Source: an uncultured Clostridia bacterium (GTDB lineage: Bacteria; Bacillota; Clostridia; TANB77; CAG-508). From it: a stretch of 38,672 nucleotides of DNA. The notes beneath the pieces are model-generated. The model saw only the letters and a list, made by a program, of their open reading frames with translations. It did no database searches and was not told where the DNA came from. A program made the position numbers and the translations under genes. Positions 8,633 to 17,509 of the stretch are shown here, in pieces. Location of the stretch: contig CANQEI010000013.1 in NCBI GenBank assembly GCA_947594845.1, positions 1 to 38,672 of the forward strand. The letters run 5' to 3'. Position 1 is the first letter of the stretch; each line of letters begins with the position of its first letter.

Positions 8633-8666
8633 GGTGCACCTCAATTTAGTAGAGGTGCATTTTTTT
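8633..8666. terminator. Bidirectional terminator between DUF305 and coaD
   Basis: TGCACCTC at 8635-8642 pairs with GAGGTGCA at 8652-8659, with A-rich and T-rich flanks on both sides. It lies between converging genes. Confidence 0.8.
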
Positions 8667-8679
8667 AATAATTTAAAAT

Positions 8680-9150
8680 TTAACTTTTTACCGCTTCTAT
8701 AATTTCTTCTGGAAGAAATTTTGATACATCAGCATTATTTTGTAATAAATCCATAATCATTGTAGAGTTGATTGGGCCAACTTCGCCAGCTCTTATATAT
8801 ATAGTATCTATATTTGATAATTCTTTATTAAAAGTTGCAAGTGTTTCTTCGAAATCGTAATCCATGCCATTTCTAATTCCTCTAATTAAAAAAGTTGAAT
8901 TATATTTCATTGCTGTTTCTACAGATAGATTATCATAAGATATTACTTCAACATTTGTTAGACCTTCTCTTTTTAAAACGCGTTTTATTGCTTCAAGCAT
9001 TTTTTCTGTATTAAATCTTCTTTCTTTAGTAGGGTTTATACCAATACCTATAATTACTTTATCAAATAATTGTGCTGAAATTTTAACAACATGTAAATGA
9101 CCTTTTGTAAACGGATCAAAACTTCCCGCATAAAAACCTATGTTTTCCAT
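8680..9150 (-). CDS. coaD: Phosphopantetheine adenylyltransferase
   Basis: A 156-residue nucleotidyltransferase of coenzyme A synthesis, converting 4'-phosphopantetheine and ATP to dephospho-CoA in the cytoplasm. The family nucleotide-binding motif is GSFDPFTKGHL near residue 9, with the HxGH-type histidine kept. NPTKERRF and RGIRNGMDYDFEETLA match the lysine and RG-R segments of CoaD, and INSTMI replaces the usual ISSTxVR with loss of the last arginine, a mild divergence. Length is normal (~160). The start ATG at 9150 has AAAGGAAGG upstream, overlapping the end of the recombinase gene 18 bases away, so the two are co-transcribed on the minus strand. Confidence 0.93.
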   Translation of the reverse strand: MENIGFYAGSFDPFTKGHLHVVKISAQLFDKVIIGIGINPTKERRFNTEKMLEAIKRVLKREGLTNVEVISYDNLSVETAMKYNSTFLIRGIRNGMDYDFEETLATFNKELSNIDTIYIRAGEVGPINSTMIMDLLQNNADVSKFLPEEIIEAVKS

Positions 9151-9168
9151 AAATATTACCTTCCTTTA

Positions 9169-10170
9169 TTAATTATTTGCAAGAGGATTATTCTCAACTG
9201 CATTTCTTATTTGTTCATTATCAACATGAGTATAGATTTCTGTTGTTGAAATACTTTCATGCCCTAATAGTTCTTGAAGAGCACGAATATCAACATTGCC
9301 ATATTTATACATTAATGTGGCTGCTGTATGTCTTAATTTATGTACAGAATATTTATTTGGGTCAATACCTGCGAATTGTAATTCTTGTTTTACTATATAT
9401 TGGACAGCTCTATTACTAATTCTTTTTCGTTGTTCACTTAGGAATAAAGCATCTTTTGAATTGAATTTTACACCTTCTTTTGGCCTATCATTCAAATATG
9501 CATTAATTGCTTTTATACATGCTTTGTTTAAGTATATTGTACGTTCTTTGTTGCCTTTACCTATAACATTAAGTTTATTTTCTGAAAAATCTATGTCTTT
9601 AATATTTATTCCAACAAGTTCAGATAAACGCATTCCACAATTTAAAAATAAAGTAATAATAGCAAAATTTCTACTAGAATTATCATGATTACCATGTGAA
9701 GATGGTAGAGGATTTTGGGATACTTTTAAAAGTTCTTGACTTTGTTCTAAACTTAGATATTTAGGTAGTCTTTTACCTAATTTAGGTGTTTCTAAATCAG
9801 TACTTGGATTATTAGGTATTTTTTTTGTTTTATTACAAAGATAATTAAAAAATACACGAATACTAGCTACTTTTCTGGCTAATGTTGCAGGCTTACTATG
9901 AAATGTATCTTTCATGTAACCAAGGAAAGCATGAATATCTTCTAATTTTATTTTTGAAATTGTGTCAAGAGTTAAATCATTTGTTTTAATATTTGAAAGT
10001 CCATATTCATCATCCATTTTATCCATTCCAAATTTATATTTTATAAATTTAAGAAAATGATTTATATCATAATTGTATTCTTTCATTGTATTTGGAGATT
10101 TATTCAATATTGTTGCAGAGTAATCTAAAAAATCATTTAAAAAATCTGGGTTATCATCACGATTAATCAT
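9169..10170 (-). CDS. Tyrosine site-specific recombinase (XerC/XerD-like)
   Basis: A 333-residue integrase-family recombinase that cuts and rejoins DNA through a tyrosine-phosphate intermediate. The N-terminal SAM-like core-binding domain covers residues ~1-115. The catalytic domain has the first arginine in NCGMRLSELVGI, the beta-hairpin lysine in NVIGKGNKERTIYL, HKLRHTAATLMYKYG with the H-x-x-R pair, and LLGHESISTTEIYTHV with the tyrosine nucleophile. The organisation fits chromosomal XerC/XerD. A GTG at 10179 is in frame, but it overlaps the AGAGGTG ribosome binding site, so I use the ATG at 10170, 8 bases after AGAGG. It precedes coaD in the same operon. No element ends or att-like repeats are seen nearby, supporting a housekeeping or dimer-resolution role over a mobile integrase. 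Confidence 0.9.
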   Translation of the reverse strand: MINRDDNPDFLNDFLDYSATILNKSPNTMKEYNYDINHFLKFIKYKFGMDKMDDEYGLSNIKTNDLTLDTISKIKLEDIHAFLGYMKDTFHSKPATLARKVASIRVFFNYLCNKTKKIPNNPSTDLETPKLGKRLPKYLSLEQSQELLKVSQNPLPSSHGNHDNSSRNFAIITLFLNCGMRLSELVGINIKDIDFSENKLNVIGKGNKERTIYLNKACIKAINAYLNDRPKEGVKFNSKDALFLSEQRKRISNRAVQYIVKQELQFAGIDPNKYSVHKLRHTAATLMYKYGNVDIRALQELLGHESISTTEIYTHVDNEQIRNAVENNPLANN

Positions 10171-10336
10171 AAGTTTCACCTCTTTTAAAAGAATTATAAT
10201 ATTAAATTATTGCTTTTTCAATTATTTATAATCTGATTATTTTAAATAATTTAAAAATATAATATAATATTAAAATAAGAAAAATATACGTATGAAAAAT
10301 GATTGCATAGAAAAGCATTTTATAAGGAGGAATATT

Positions 10337-11038
10337 TTGAGTTATATACAGTTTAAAGATGTTAATAAACAATATAAAATGGGCGAAGTTACAATTAATG
10401 CACTTAATAATACTAATTTTGAAATTGATAAAGGGGAACTAGTAGTTATAGTTGGACCTAGTGGTGCAGGTAAGACAACTACTCTTAATATTCTTGGAGG
10501 AATGGATATTGCAACTTCTGGTAGAGTAATTGTAGATGAAAAAGAAATAACAAAGTTAAATAATAAACAATTAATAAAATATAGAAGAAATGATATAGGA
10601 TTTGTTTTTCAATTTTACAATTTAGTTCAAAATTTAACAGCCAAAGAAAATGTTGAACTAGCAACACAAATATGCAGTAATGCTTTAGATGTAGATGAAA
10701 TACTTAAAAAGGTTGGATTACAAAAGAGAAAAGATAATTTTCCTTCTCAACTTTCAGGTGGTGAACAACAAAGAGTTGCAATTGCTAGAGCCATTGCCAA
10801 AAATCCTAAACTTTTATTATGTGATGAACCTACAGGAGCACTTGACTATAAAACAGGAAAAAGTATTTTAAAATTATTACAAGATATGGCAAGAGACGAA
10901 AAAATGACTGTATTAATTATTACACATAATACTGCAATAGCTCCAATGGCAGATAAAGTAATCCGCTTCAAAAATGGAACTGTAGAAAATGTTGAGATTA
11001 ATAAAACTCCTGTTTCTATTGATAATATTGAGTGGTAA
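10337..11038 (+). CDS. ABC transporter ATPase, LolD/MacB (FtsE-like) type
   Basis: A 233-residue ATPase with Walker [11 protein letters not shown]-loop [14 protein letters not shown], signature [15 protein letters not shown], Walker [13 protein letters not shown] and H-loop ITHN. The sequence is typical of ATPases that pair with FtsX/MacB-type permeases, such as the next gene. I start at the TTG at 10337, six bases after a perfect AAGGAGG at 10324-10330; the in-frame ATG at 10292 has no ribosome binding site and would put AAGGAGG inside the coding region. The permease follows 17 bases after the stop, with its own GAGAGG. The substrate is unknown. Confidence 0.92.
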   Translation: MSYIQFKDVNKQYKMGEVTINALNNTNFEIDKGELVVIVGPSGAGKTTTLNILGGMDIATSGRVIVDEKEITKLNNKQLIKYRRNDIGFVFQFYNLVQNLTAKENVELATQICSNALDVDEILKKVGLQKRKDNFPSQLSGGEQQRVAIARAIAKNPKLLLCDEPTGALDYKTGKSILKLLQDMARDEKMTVLIITHNTAIAPMADKVIRFKNGTVENVEINKTPVSIDNIEW

Positions 11039-11055
11039 ACTATGAGAGGAAATTT

Positions 11056-14000
11056 ATGAAAAAATCTTTATGGAAAAATAATTTTAAAGAAATATTAAAA
11101 ACCAGAAGAAGATTTATATCAATCTTAGTTATGGCTTTTTTAGGTGTGGGATTTTTTTCAGGATTAGTTGCCACAGGACCAGATATGCAGGAAAGTCTAG
11201 ATAGATATGCTGATAGTAGCCATTTATTTGATATTGAGATATTATCTACTTTAGGATTAACAGATGAAGATATTGAAAAAATAAAAAATGTTGAAGGTAT
11301 AGAGAATGCTGTAGGGGTTCAAACATTAGATTCTATAGCTATGGTAGATGAATCTGAAGAAGTTGTAAAGATTATTGAATATAATGAAAATTCTAATATG
11401 CCTGCACTTGTTGATGGAAGATTGCCAGAGAAATCAGATGAATGTCTGCTTGATAGAGCTTATACTATTTTTGATGAAACAACAAATTATATAGGAAAAA
11501 AAGTTATAATAGAAAATAATGAAGTCGATTCTGAGGATAATCCTATAATTACTCAGAAAGAATTTACGATAGTTGGTATCTGTAATTCACCACTATATAT
11601 TTCAAGTCAAAGAGGAAATACTACTGTTGGTAGTGGAAATATAGGCTTATATATTTATACAAAAGATGATGTACTAGATTTAGATTATTATACTAGTATT
11701 TATGCCACAGTTGACGGAGCTACACAGTTACTTACTAATTCAAATGAATATCTTAATAAAGTAAATTCTGCAATTGAAAATGTTGAAAAAATAAAAAATG
11801 AAAGAGAAGAAGCTAGATATAATGAATTAGTTGGAGAAGCGGAATCAAAATTGGATGACGCTCAAAAAGAATTTGATTCTAAAAAATCTGAAGTTGATGA
11901 GAAATTGTTAGATGCAGAACAACAGATTAATAATGGAAAAAATGAATTAGAAAAATCAGAAGAAAAAATAAAATCTTCTGAAAATGAACTAAGTAGAAAA
12001 GAAAAACAAGTAAATAAACAATTTGATGAAGCTCAAAAAATAATTGACAATGGAAGACAAGAGTTAGAAAATGGCAGACAACAATTACAAGCTTCTAAAG
12101 AAGAATTTGATTCAAAAAAATCTGAAGCAGAAGCTGGAATTGTTGAATTAGATAAAGGTATTCAGCAAGCAAAAGATACTTTAACTAATTTGCAAGCACA
12201 AAAAGAAGAATTAGTAAAAAATGGAGCAGATACATCAAGTATTGATGCAATAATAGATCAAACTCAAAATACAATTAATGATTTAATTAATAAAAAATCT
12301 TCTATAGAAAATGAAATTAACAATGCAGAATTACAAATAAACAATAGTGAAAATCAAATACTAAAATCTCAAACTGAATTAGATAATAATCAAAAAGCAT
12401 TGAATGATGAAAAAAATGAGGCTAATTCTCAATTTAAAAAAGCCAGAGAAGAAATAAAAAAAGGAAAAGAGCAAATAGAATCTGGAAAAATAGAATTAGA
12501 ACAAAAAGAACAAGAGTTCGAAGATGCTAAGGAAGAAGCAAACAGTGAAATTTCAAATGCTCAAAAAGAATTAGATGATGCTAAAGAAAAGATTAAACAA
12601 ATAGAAAAAGCAAAATGGTACATATTTGATAGAACAGATAATACTGGGTATACAAATATTTTAGATGCAATAAAAACAATATCAAATATTTCTAAAATGT
12701 TTCCTATTATTTTTTACTTAATAGCAATACTTATAAGTCTTACATCTATGACTAGAATGGTTGAAGAAGAAAGAGTGGAAATAGGAACATTAAAAGCATT
12801 AGGATATACTAATCTACAAATAGTTACTAAATATATAATTTATGCATTGCTAGCTTGTATGATAGGCGGAATTCTTGGAATGACAGTTGGATTTTATTTG
12901 ATACCAAATATTATTTGGAACATTTATTCATTATTATATGCATTGCCAAAATTCTATTCTGTATATAGATTTGATATAGGTTTCCTAGGACTAATAATTG
13001 CATTTATTTGCATAGGAGGAGCAACACTTATAGTTACTTCAAAAGAATTAAAAAGTATGCCTTCTGCATTGATGAGACCTAAAGCACCAAAGAATGGCAA
13101 GAAAATTTTATTAGAAAAGATACCTTTTATATGGAAAAAATTCAATTTTTCAAAAAAAATTACTGCTAGAAACATTTTTAGATATAAAAAGAGAGCTATT
13201 ATGACAATTATAGGAATTGCTGGTTGCACAGGTCTGATGCTTACAGGCTTTGGAATAAAAGATTCTGTAAAAGATATTCCTGAATCACAATTTGGAAAAG
13301 TTTTTAAATATGAAACAATGATTTCACTTTCTAATGTAGATTCGTTAGGACAAGTTAAAGAATTACTAAACTCTAATGATTTGGTAGAAAATTATTCAGA
13401 AATTTCGGCAACTGCTGGAAGCTTACAAAAAAATGATTCTAAGTATGATGTAGTAATTTTTGTTCCTGAAAATAATGATTCATTTTACCAGGTATGTTCA
13501 TTAAATAAAGTTGATAATAAAAATGATAAAATAAATCTTTCTGATGATGGAATTGTTATAACAGATAAAATTGCAGAATTATTAGACGTATCTGAGGGAG
13601 ATACTGTTACTTTAATAGATGCAAATAATATAGAGTATGAATTTAAAGTAGAAGCTATTGCAGAAAATTATGTTTCTCATTATGTTTATATGTCAAAGAA
13701 CTTGTATGAGCAAGAAATAAAGAGATTTGAAACTAATACAGTTTTAGCTAATACAAATAACATGAGTAAAGAAGAAAAAAATACTTTTTCAGAAGACCTA
13801 TTAAATATTGATGGAGTCGGAAGTGTGTCTATGATTTCTGATACTATTGATACAATAGATGATATGCTAAATTCTTTAAATTATGTTGTAATTATATTAA
13901 TTGTTGCATCAGCATTATTAGATTTTGTAGTTTTATACAATCTTGCTAATATTAACATAGGAGAAAGGCAAAGAGAGATTGCAACTTTGAAAGTGCTAGG

Positions 14001-14277
14001 TTTTTATGATAAAGAAGTTGACAATTACATAAATAAAGAAAATGTTATATTTACTGTTGTAGGTATATTATTAGGACTAGTTTTTGGATATTTTTTGACC
14101 GAAGCAATTGTTGTTACAGTTGAAATAGAATCTTTAAGATTTATTAGAAGAATATTGCCTATTAGTTATTTGTATGCAATTGCTATAACTGCATTATTTT
14201 CAATTGTAGTAAATTATATTATTCATTTTGTATTAAAGAAAATAGATATGATAGAAAGTTTAAAGAGTGTAGAATAA
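11056..14277 (+). CDS. FtsX/MacB-type ABC permease with a long extracytoplasmic coiled coil
   Basis: I start at the ATG at 11056, six bases after GAGAGG; an in-frame GTG at 11032 overlaps the end of the ATPase gene. The product has 1073 residues. A first membrane helix (about residues 16-38) is followed by an extracytoplasmic domain with a ~270-residue coiled coil (about 248-518), rich in K/E/Q/N/D/A with heptads (KSELEKSE-, DNGRQELENG-type repeats). Three helices follow (about 550-675), then a second basic repeat starting near KKITARNIFRYKKRA with a membrane helix, an outer domain, and three C-terminal helices. This duplicated FtsX layout suits mechanotransmission or surface-peptide response rather than simple transport. 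The stop TAA overlaps the next start (TAATG). Confidence 0.9.
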   Translation: MKKSLWKNNFKEILKTRRRFISILVMAFLGVGFFSGLVATGPDMQESLDRYADSSHLFDIEILSTLGLTDEDIEKIKNVEGIENAVGVQTLDSIAMVDESEEVVKIIEYNENSNMPALVDGRLPEKSDECLLDRAYTIFDETTNYIGKKVIIENNEVDSEDNPIITQKEFTIVGICNSPLYISSQRGNTTVGSGNIGLYIYTKDDVLDLDYYTSIYATVDGATQLLTNSNEYLNKVNSAIENVEKIKNEREEARYNELVGEAESKLDDAQKEFDSKKSEVDEKLLDAEQQINNGKNELEKSEEKIKSSENELSRKEKQVNKQFDEAQKIIDNGRQELENGRQQLQASKEEFDSKKSEAEAGIVELDKGIQQAKDTLTNLQAQKEELVKNGADTSSIDAIIDQTQNTINDLINKKSSIENEINNAELQINNSENQILKSQTELDNNQKALNDEKNEANSQFKKAREEIKKGKEQIESGKIELEQKEQEFEDAKEEANSEISNAQKELDDAKEKIKQIEKAKWYIFDRTDNTGYTNILDAIKTISNISKMFPIIFYLIAILISLTSMTRMVEEERVEIGTLKALGYTNLQIVTKYIIYALLACMIGGILGMTVGFYLIPNIIWNIYSLLYALPKFYSVYRFDIGFLGLIIAFICIGGATLIVTSKELKSMPSALMRPKAPKNGKKILLEKIPFIWKKFNFSKKITARNIFRYKKRAIMTIIGIAGCTGLMLTGFGIKDSVKDIPESQFGKVFKYETMISLSNVDSLGQVKELLNSNDLVENYSEISATAGSLQKNDSKYDVVIFVPENNDSFYQVCSLNKVDNKNDKINLSDDGIVITDKIAELLDVSEGDTVTLIDANNIEYEFKVEAIAENYVSHYVYMSKNLYEQEIKRFETNTVLANTNNMSKEEKNTFSEDLLNIDGVGSVSMISDTIDTIDDMLNSLNYVVIILIVASALLDFVVLYNLANINIGERQREIATLKVLGFYDKEVDNYINKENVIFTVVGILLGLVFGYFLTEAIVVTVEIESLRFIRRILPISYLYAIAITALFSIVVNYIIHFVLKKIDMIESLKSVE

Positions 14278-14957
14278 TGAAAATAATTATTGATTCTAGA
14301 ATGAGAAAACAAGAAAAAGAATATTTATCAAATTTTGGAGAGCTTATTGAAATATTTCCTCAAGAATCAGTTTATGAGGAAATATCTGCTCATCCTGATA
14401 TATTTTTTTGTAAATTAGATAATACCATTTTTAGAACTCCAAATTTAGATATGGATATTGGCATAGTTGGAAAAGAAGCGGTTGGATATAAGTATCCAGA
14501 AGATGTAAAGTACAATATTGGTCAAATAGGAAATTTTGTAATTCATAATTTTAAGTATACTGATAAAAAAATATTAGATTATATACATGAAAAAAATTTG
14601 GAAAAAATAAATGTAAAACAGGGTTATGCCAATTGTTCAATTAGCACTATTTCAAATAATGCTTGCATAACTTCTGATGATGGTATATATAAACAGATAA
14701 GAAATAGAAATATTGATTGTCTATATGTTAATTCTAATAATATATTTTTACTAAATAAGAATGGAATACCAACACAAATGGGAGGCTTTATCGGAGGGGC
14801 AACTTGTGTAATTGAGGATAAATTCATATTATTTGGTGATATAGATTATTTACAGCAAAAAGAGGAGCTTTTAGAATTTTTAAAAAAATATAATTTGCAG
14901 CTTGTATGTTTTAAAAATTTAAAAATATATGATTATGGCGGAATTCTAGTATATTAA
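14277..14957 (+). CDS. DUF6873-like protein (GME/amidinotransferase-like fold)
   Basis: A 226-residue cytoplasmic protein translationally coupled to the permease: its ATG shares a base with the preceding TAA. Segments KQGYANCSISTISNNACITSDDGIYK, quoted here only as its parts QGYANCSIS and ACITSDDGIY, then GGFIGGATCV and a terminal DYGGILVY, fit a family found in Clostridia that I believe is DUF6873, whose fold is related to guanidino-modifying enzymes. A cysteine in the NCS segment could be catalytic, but I see no full catalytic set. No signal peptide or membrane helix is present. Its position between an ABC system and an envelope muramidase suggests an envelope or regulatory link, which is inference. 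Confidence 0.68.
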   Translation: MKIIIDSRMRKQEKEYLSNFGELIEIFPQESVYEEISAHPDIFFCKLDNTIFRTPNLDMDIGIVGKEAVGYKYPEDVKYNIGQIGNFVIHNFKYTDKKILDYIHEKNLEKINVKQGYANCSISTISNNACITSDDGIYKQIRNRNIDCLYVNSNNIFLLNKNGIPTQMGGFIGGATCVIEDKFILFGDIDYLQQKEELLEFLKKYNLQLVCFKNLKIYDYGGILVY

Positions 14958-14995
14958 AATTAAAGAATAAATAGTTTAGTTTTAGGGGAATGAAT

Positions 14996-15298
14996 ATGGA
15001 AGAATTTTTAAAAAATTTGAATACGGTAAAAGAACATAACTATGTAGTAAAATTAAAGACTGAAAATAAGAAAAAAGATGCAAGAATTAAACAAATACAA
15101 GATGAATGCAAAAATATAGTAGTACAAGTTACGAAAGAATATAAAGCAGAACTAAACAAGAAAATAACTAATTTGGAAGAAGAAAATAAGAAATTAAAAA
15201 ATGAAAATAGCTTTTATAAATCTATTTTAGACAAGATTCCTAAATTTATATTACGCATATTTATAGGTAAAAAATCTTTATTAGATAAAGGAGAATAA
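14996..15298 (+). CDS. Small coiled-coil protein
   Basis: A 100-residue hydrophilic protein with a continuous coiled coil at about residues 15-80 (KTENKKKDARIKQIQDE, NLEEENKKLKNEN) and a basic, hydrophobic tail (IPKFILRIFIGKKS) that could be a short amphipathic membrane-contact helix. I use the ATG at 14996, 7 bases after AGGGG; the ATG at 14990 is one base from that motif. The next gene starts 1 base after the stop, so it is coupled to the GH25 muramidase gene. I do not recognise the family; a DivIC/FtsL-like or scaffold role is possible but unsupported. Confidence 0.75.
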   Translation: MEEFLKNLNTVKEHNYVVKLKTENKKKDARIKQIQDECKNIVVQVTKEYKAELNKKITNLEEENKKLKNENSFYKSILDKIPKFILRIFIGKKSLLDKGE

Positions 15299-15299
15299 T

Positions 15300-17423
15300 A
15301 TGAAGTTTACAAATGATGTAAGAGGAAAGATTGAAGATTTGCTAGAAAGAGGAATAATTAGTAGAAACAATACTCATGAGAGAGCTGAAGATCTTTTATT
15401 TAAATATGGAATAATTGCTCTTGTTTTAGCTACATCTGGATTATCATATGCAATGTTAAATTCAAGCAATAAAGATGAGGTAACTATTGCTAAGGTTATA
15501 GATTTACCTGAAGATGAATATAATGGAAAAATTCCAGTAGTACATTTAGATTCAAAAGGAAATGAAGAATATACAACTATGATTCCAGAGGGAGAAATGG
15601 TAGTTGCACTAAACGAAATAGATCCTCTTAGATTTGATAAAATGATACCTATTATAACTTCTGATGGAGAAGCAAGTGTTAGTACAAAATACTTAGAAGC
15701 TGTAACTACAATTCCAAATACATATTTAAAAAAATATAATGAAATATATGAGGTTTTTTCTCAAAAAGAAGTACAACTTAGAAAAGAGCCTCAATTAGAA
15801 GATGATGTTCAAGAAAATATTGGAGAAGGAGAATTTATATTAGGAGCATCTGAACCTATCTTTGTAGAAGACAATGAGGTTCCTTGGATTAAATGCTTAT
15901 ATGTTTCTGGAGACGGTACAATAGAAGAAGGATATGCAGATTTTGATTCATTACGAAAAGTTAGAAATGTTAAGAAAACAGCATATGAAAGAGCTGTTGA
16001 ATCAGTTTCTTCAAAATTGAAAAGAGTTGTAGATACTTCAAAAGATGGTGTTAATTTTTTAAGATTAAGAAATACTCCAGGAGTTGAAGAAGATAATATT
16101 ATTCTAACTATTCCTAATGGTTCTGTTGTTTCTTTAATTAATAGTAAAGAAGAACAAGGTAATTGGGTACAAGTTCAATATAATGATGGTTCTGGAAAAG
16201 TTATTAAGGGCTGGGTATCAAAAAATTATTTAATGCCATATACTGAAAAGGAGATGATGGTTAGCAAGAAGCTAAAAACATTTTTGAATTTAAGAGAAGA
16301 GCCTTCTATTAGTTCAGATGTAGTTGCTAAAATTCAAAAAGGAACAAAACTTAAAATTGCAGATGTAGATTTAGAACATACTAAAACTGCAGATAATATA
16401 ACTTGGGTAAAAGTAAGATTAAATGATAAGGTTGAAGGATATGTATCAAATGAATATTTAGTTGACATAGATGAAAAGGAAAAGGATAATAAAACGTTTT
16501 TTGATTTTGCTAGTAAATTCTTTTCAGGTAAAGCAGATGGTTCTGATAACATTGTGGAGAATATAAAGAAGAATCCTATGGTTAATAAAAGCGGTAATGT
16601 TATAGGAATTGATTCGAGAGATATTACGGGAGAGCAGTTGGAAGATTTGATAGAAGCGGGAATACCAAAATCTATAAATGGAGGTTCTATAAATACAGAA
16701 GATATATCTGGAAAAATTGGATTTGTATATATAAGACTTGGGGTTAGTGCTACGTCTTCAAAAGATCTAAAAATATTAGACAGTCAATTTGAAGAGACAA
16801 AACAGCAAATAGAAACATGTGAAAAATTAGGCATACCTTATGGATTATATTATTATTCTACGTCAATTGATGAAAAGGAAGCTAAACAAGAAGCTAGCCG
16901 TATAAAGAAATCATTTAACGAGGTTTTAGAAGGTGCACAATATAATGTTTTACCATTTGCGATTGATGTTGAATTATCAGACAATTTCCAAAATGATAGA
17001 CAATATGGAAATGATGTTACTAAAGCTAAAGCAACTTTAGCCAAAGAAATAAAGAATACTGTTGGAGAAAGTATTTTGTATGTTCAAGGAAGAACGTTTA
17101 TAGATGGTAGTAGTGAAAAAATTTTTGATTTAGAAAAATATTGTGATATGGTAGGAAAAGATGTTAAAGTTTGGTTCCCAATAGCAAGAAATTCTGATGG
17201 AAGTGAAAGTGGAATTGGAGTAGACTATATGAATACTGCAGATGAAAGAACAGGGGGAGTTATATTAAAACAAACAATATTAGATTGCTATTTAAATGAT
17301 AAAAAAGGAAACCTAATACCATCAGCTGTAGATATAGATTTTACTACTGAAGAAAAGTTTCTAGAATTACTTGATTATGCCGAAAAAGGAAAAAGCTCAA
17401 AAATTCTAGGTTTAGATAGATAG
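15300..17423 (+). CDS. Membrane-anchored GH25 muramidase with bacterial SH3 domains
   Basis: A 707-residue envelope protein. A cytoplasmic segment of about 36 residues precedes one membrane helix (about residues 36-55, GIIALVLATSGLSYAM) with no signal cleavage site. Outside it has three SH3-like repeats: a divergent one at ~148-225, then ~235-312 (with VNFLRLRNTPG) and ~320-385 (with FLNLREEPSISSD), typical wall-binding SH3_3 domains. The C-terminal domain, from IGIDSRDITG at ~436, is GH25-like, with D556-x-E558 in FAIDVE as the expected catalytic acids and GFVYIRLG and PYGLYYYS strands. It would hydrolyse or remodel peptidoglycan at the membrane face. Closely coupled to the coiled-coil gene upstream; GAGAATA is only a modest ribosome binding site. 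Confidence 0.88.
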   Translation: MKFTNDVRGKIEDLLERGIISRNNTHERAEDLLFKYGIIALVLATSGLSYAMLNSSNKDEVTIAKVIDLPEDEYNGKIPVVHLDSKGNEEYTTMIPEGEMVVALNEIDPLRFDKMIPIITSDGEASVSTKYLEAVTTIPNTYLKKYNEIYEVFSQKEVQLRKEPQLEDDVQENIGEGEFILGASEPIFVEDNEVPWIKCLYVSGDGTIEEGYADFDSLRKVRNVKKTAYERAVESVSSKLKRVVDTSKDGVNFLRLRNTPGVEEDNIILTIPNGSVVSLINSKEEQGNWVQVQYNDGSGKVIKGWVSKNYLMPYTEKEMMVSKKLKTFLNLREEPSISSDVVAKIQKGTKLKIADVDLEHTKTADNITWVKVRLNDKVEGYVSNEYLVDIDEKEKDNKTFFDFASKFFSGKADGSDNIVENIKKNPMVNKSGNVIGIDSRDITGEQLEDLIEAGIPKSINGGSINTEDISGKIGFVYIRLGVSATSSKDLKILDSQFEETKQQIETCEKLGIPYGLYYYSTSIDEKEAKQEASRIKKSFNEVLEGAQYNVLPFAIDVELSDNFQNDRQYGNDVTKAKATLAKEIKNTVGESILYVQGRTFIDGSSEKIFDLEKYCDMVGKDVKVWFPIARNSDGSESGIGVDYMNTADERTGGVILKQTILDCYLNDKKGNLIPSAVDIDFTTEEKFLELLDYAEKGKSSKILGLDR

Positions 17424-17509
17424 AGTATAAGCTTAGAAGCTAAAAAATAATACTTATAAGGTAATGATTGCTGTAATTTTGCAAATAAAACAAAGAATTA
17501 GGAGAAAAA

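Noticed and set aside
9177-9688. Plus-strand open frames opposite the recombinase
   Set aside because: They are antisense shadows of a well-supported tyrosine recombinase.
9169-10170. Integrase of a mobile element
   Set aside because: No attachment-site repeats, tRNA or cargo flank it, and it is in an operon with coaD; a Xer-type role is simpler.
10292-10336. ATG at 10292 as start of the ABC ATPase
   Set aside because: No ribosome binding site, and the perfect AAGGAGG would be inside the gene; the TTG at 10337 is better placed.
11032-11055. GTG at 11032 as start of the permease
   Set aside because: It overlaps the end of the ATPase gene and covers the GAGAGG site of the ATG at 11056.
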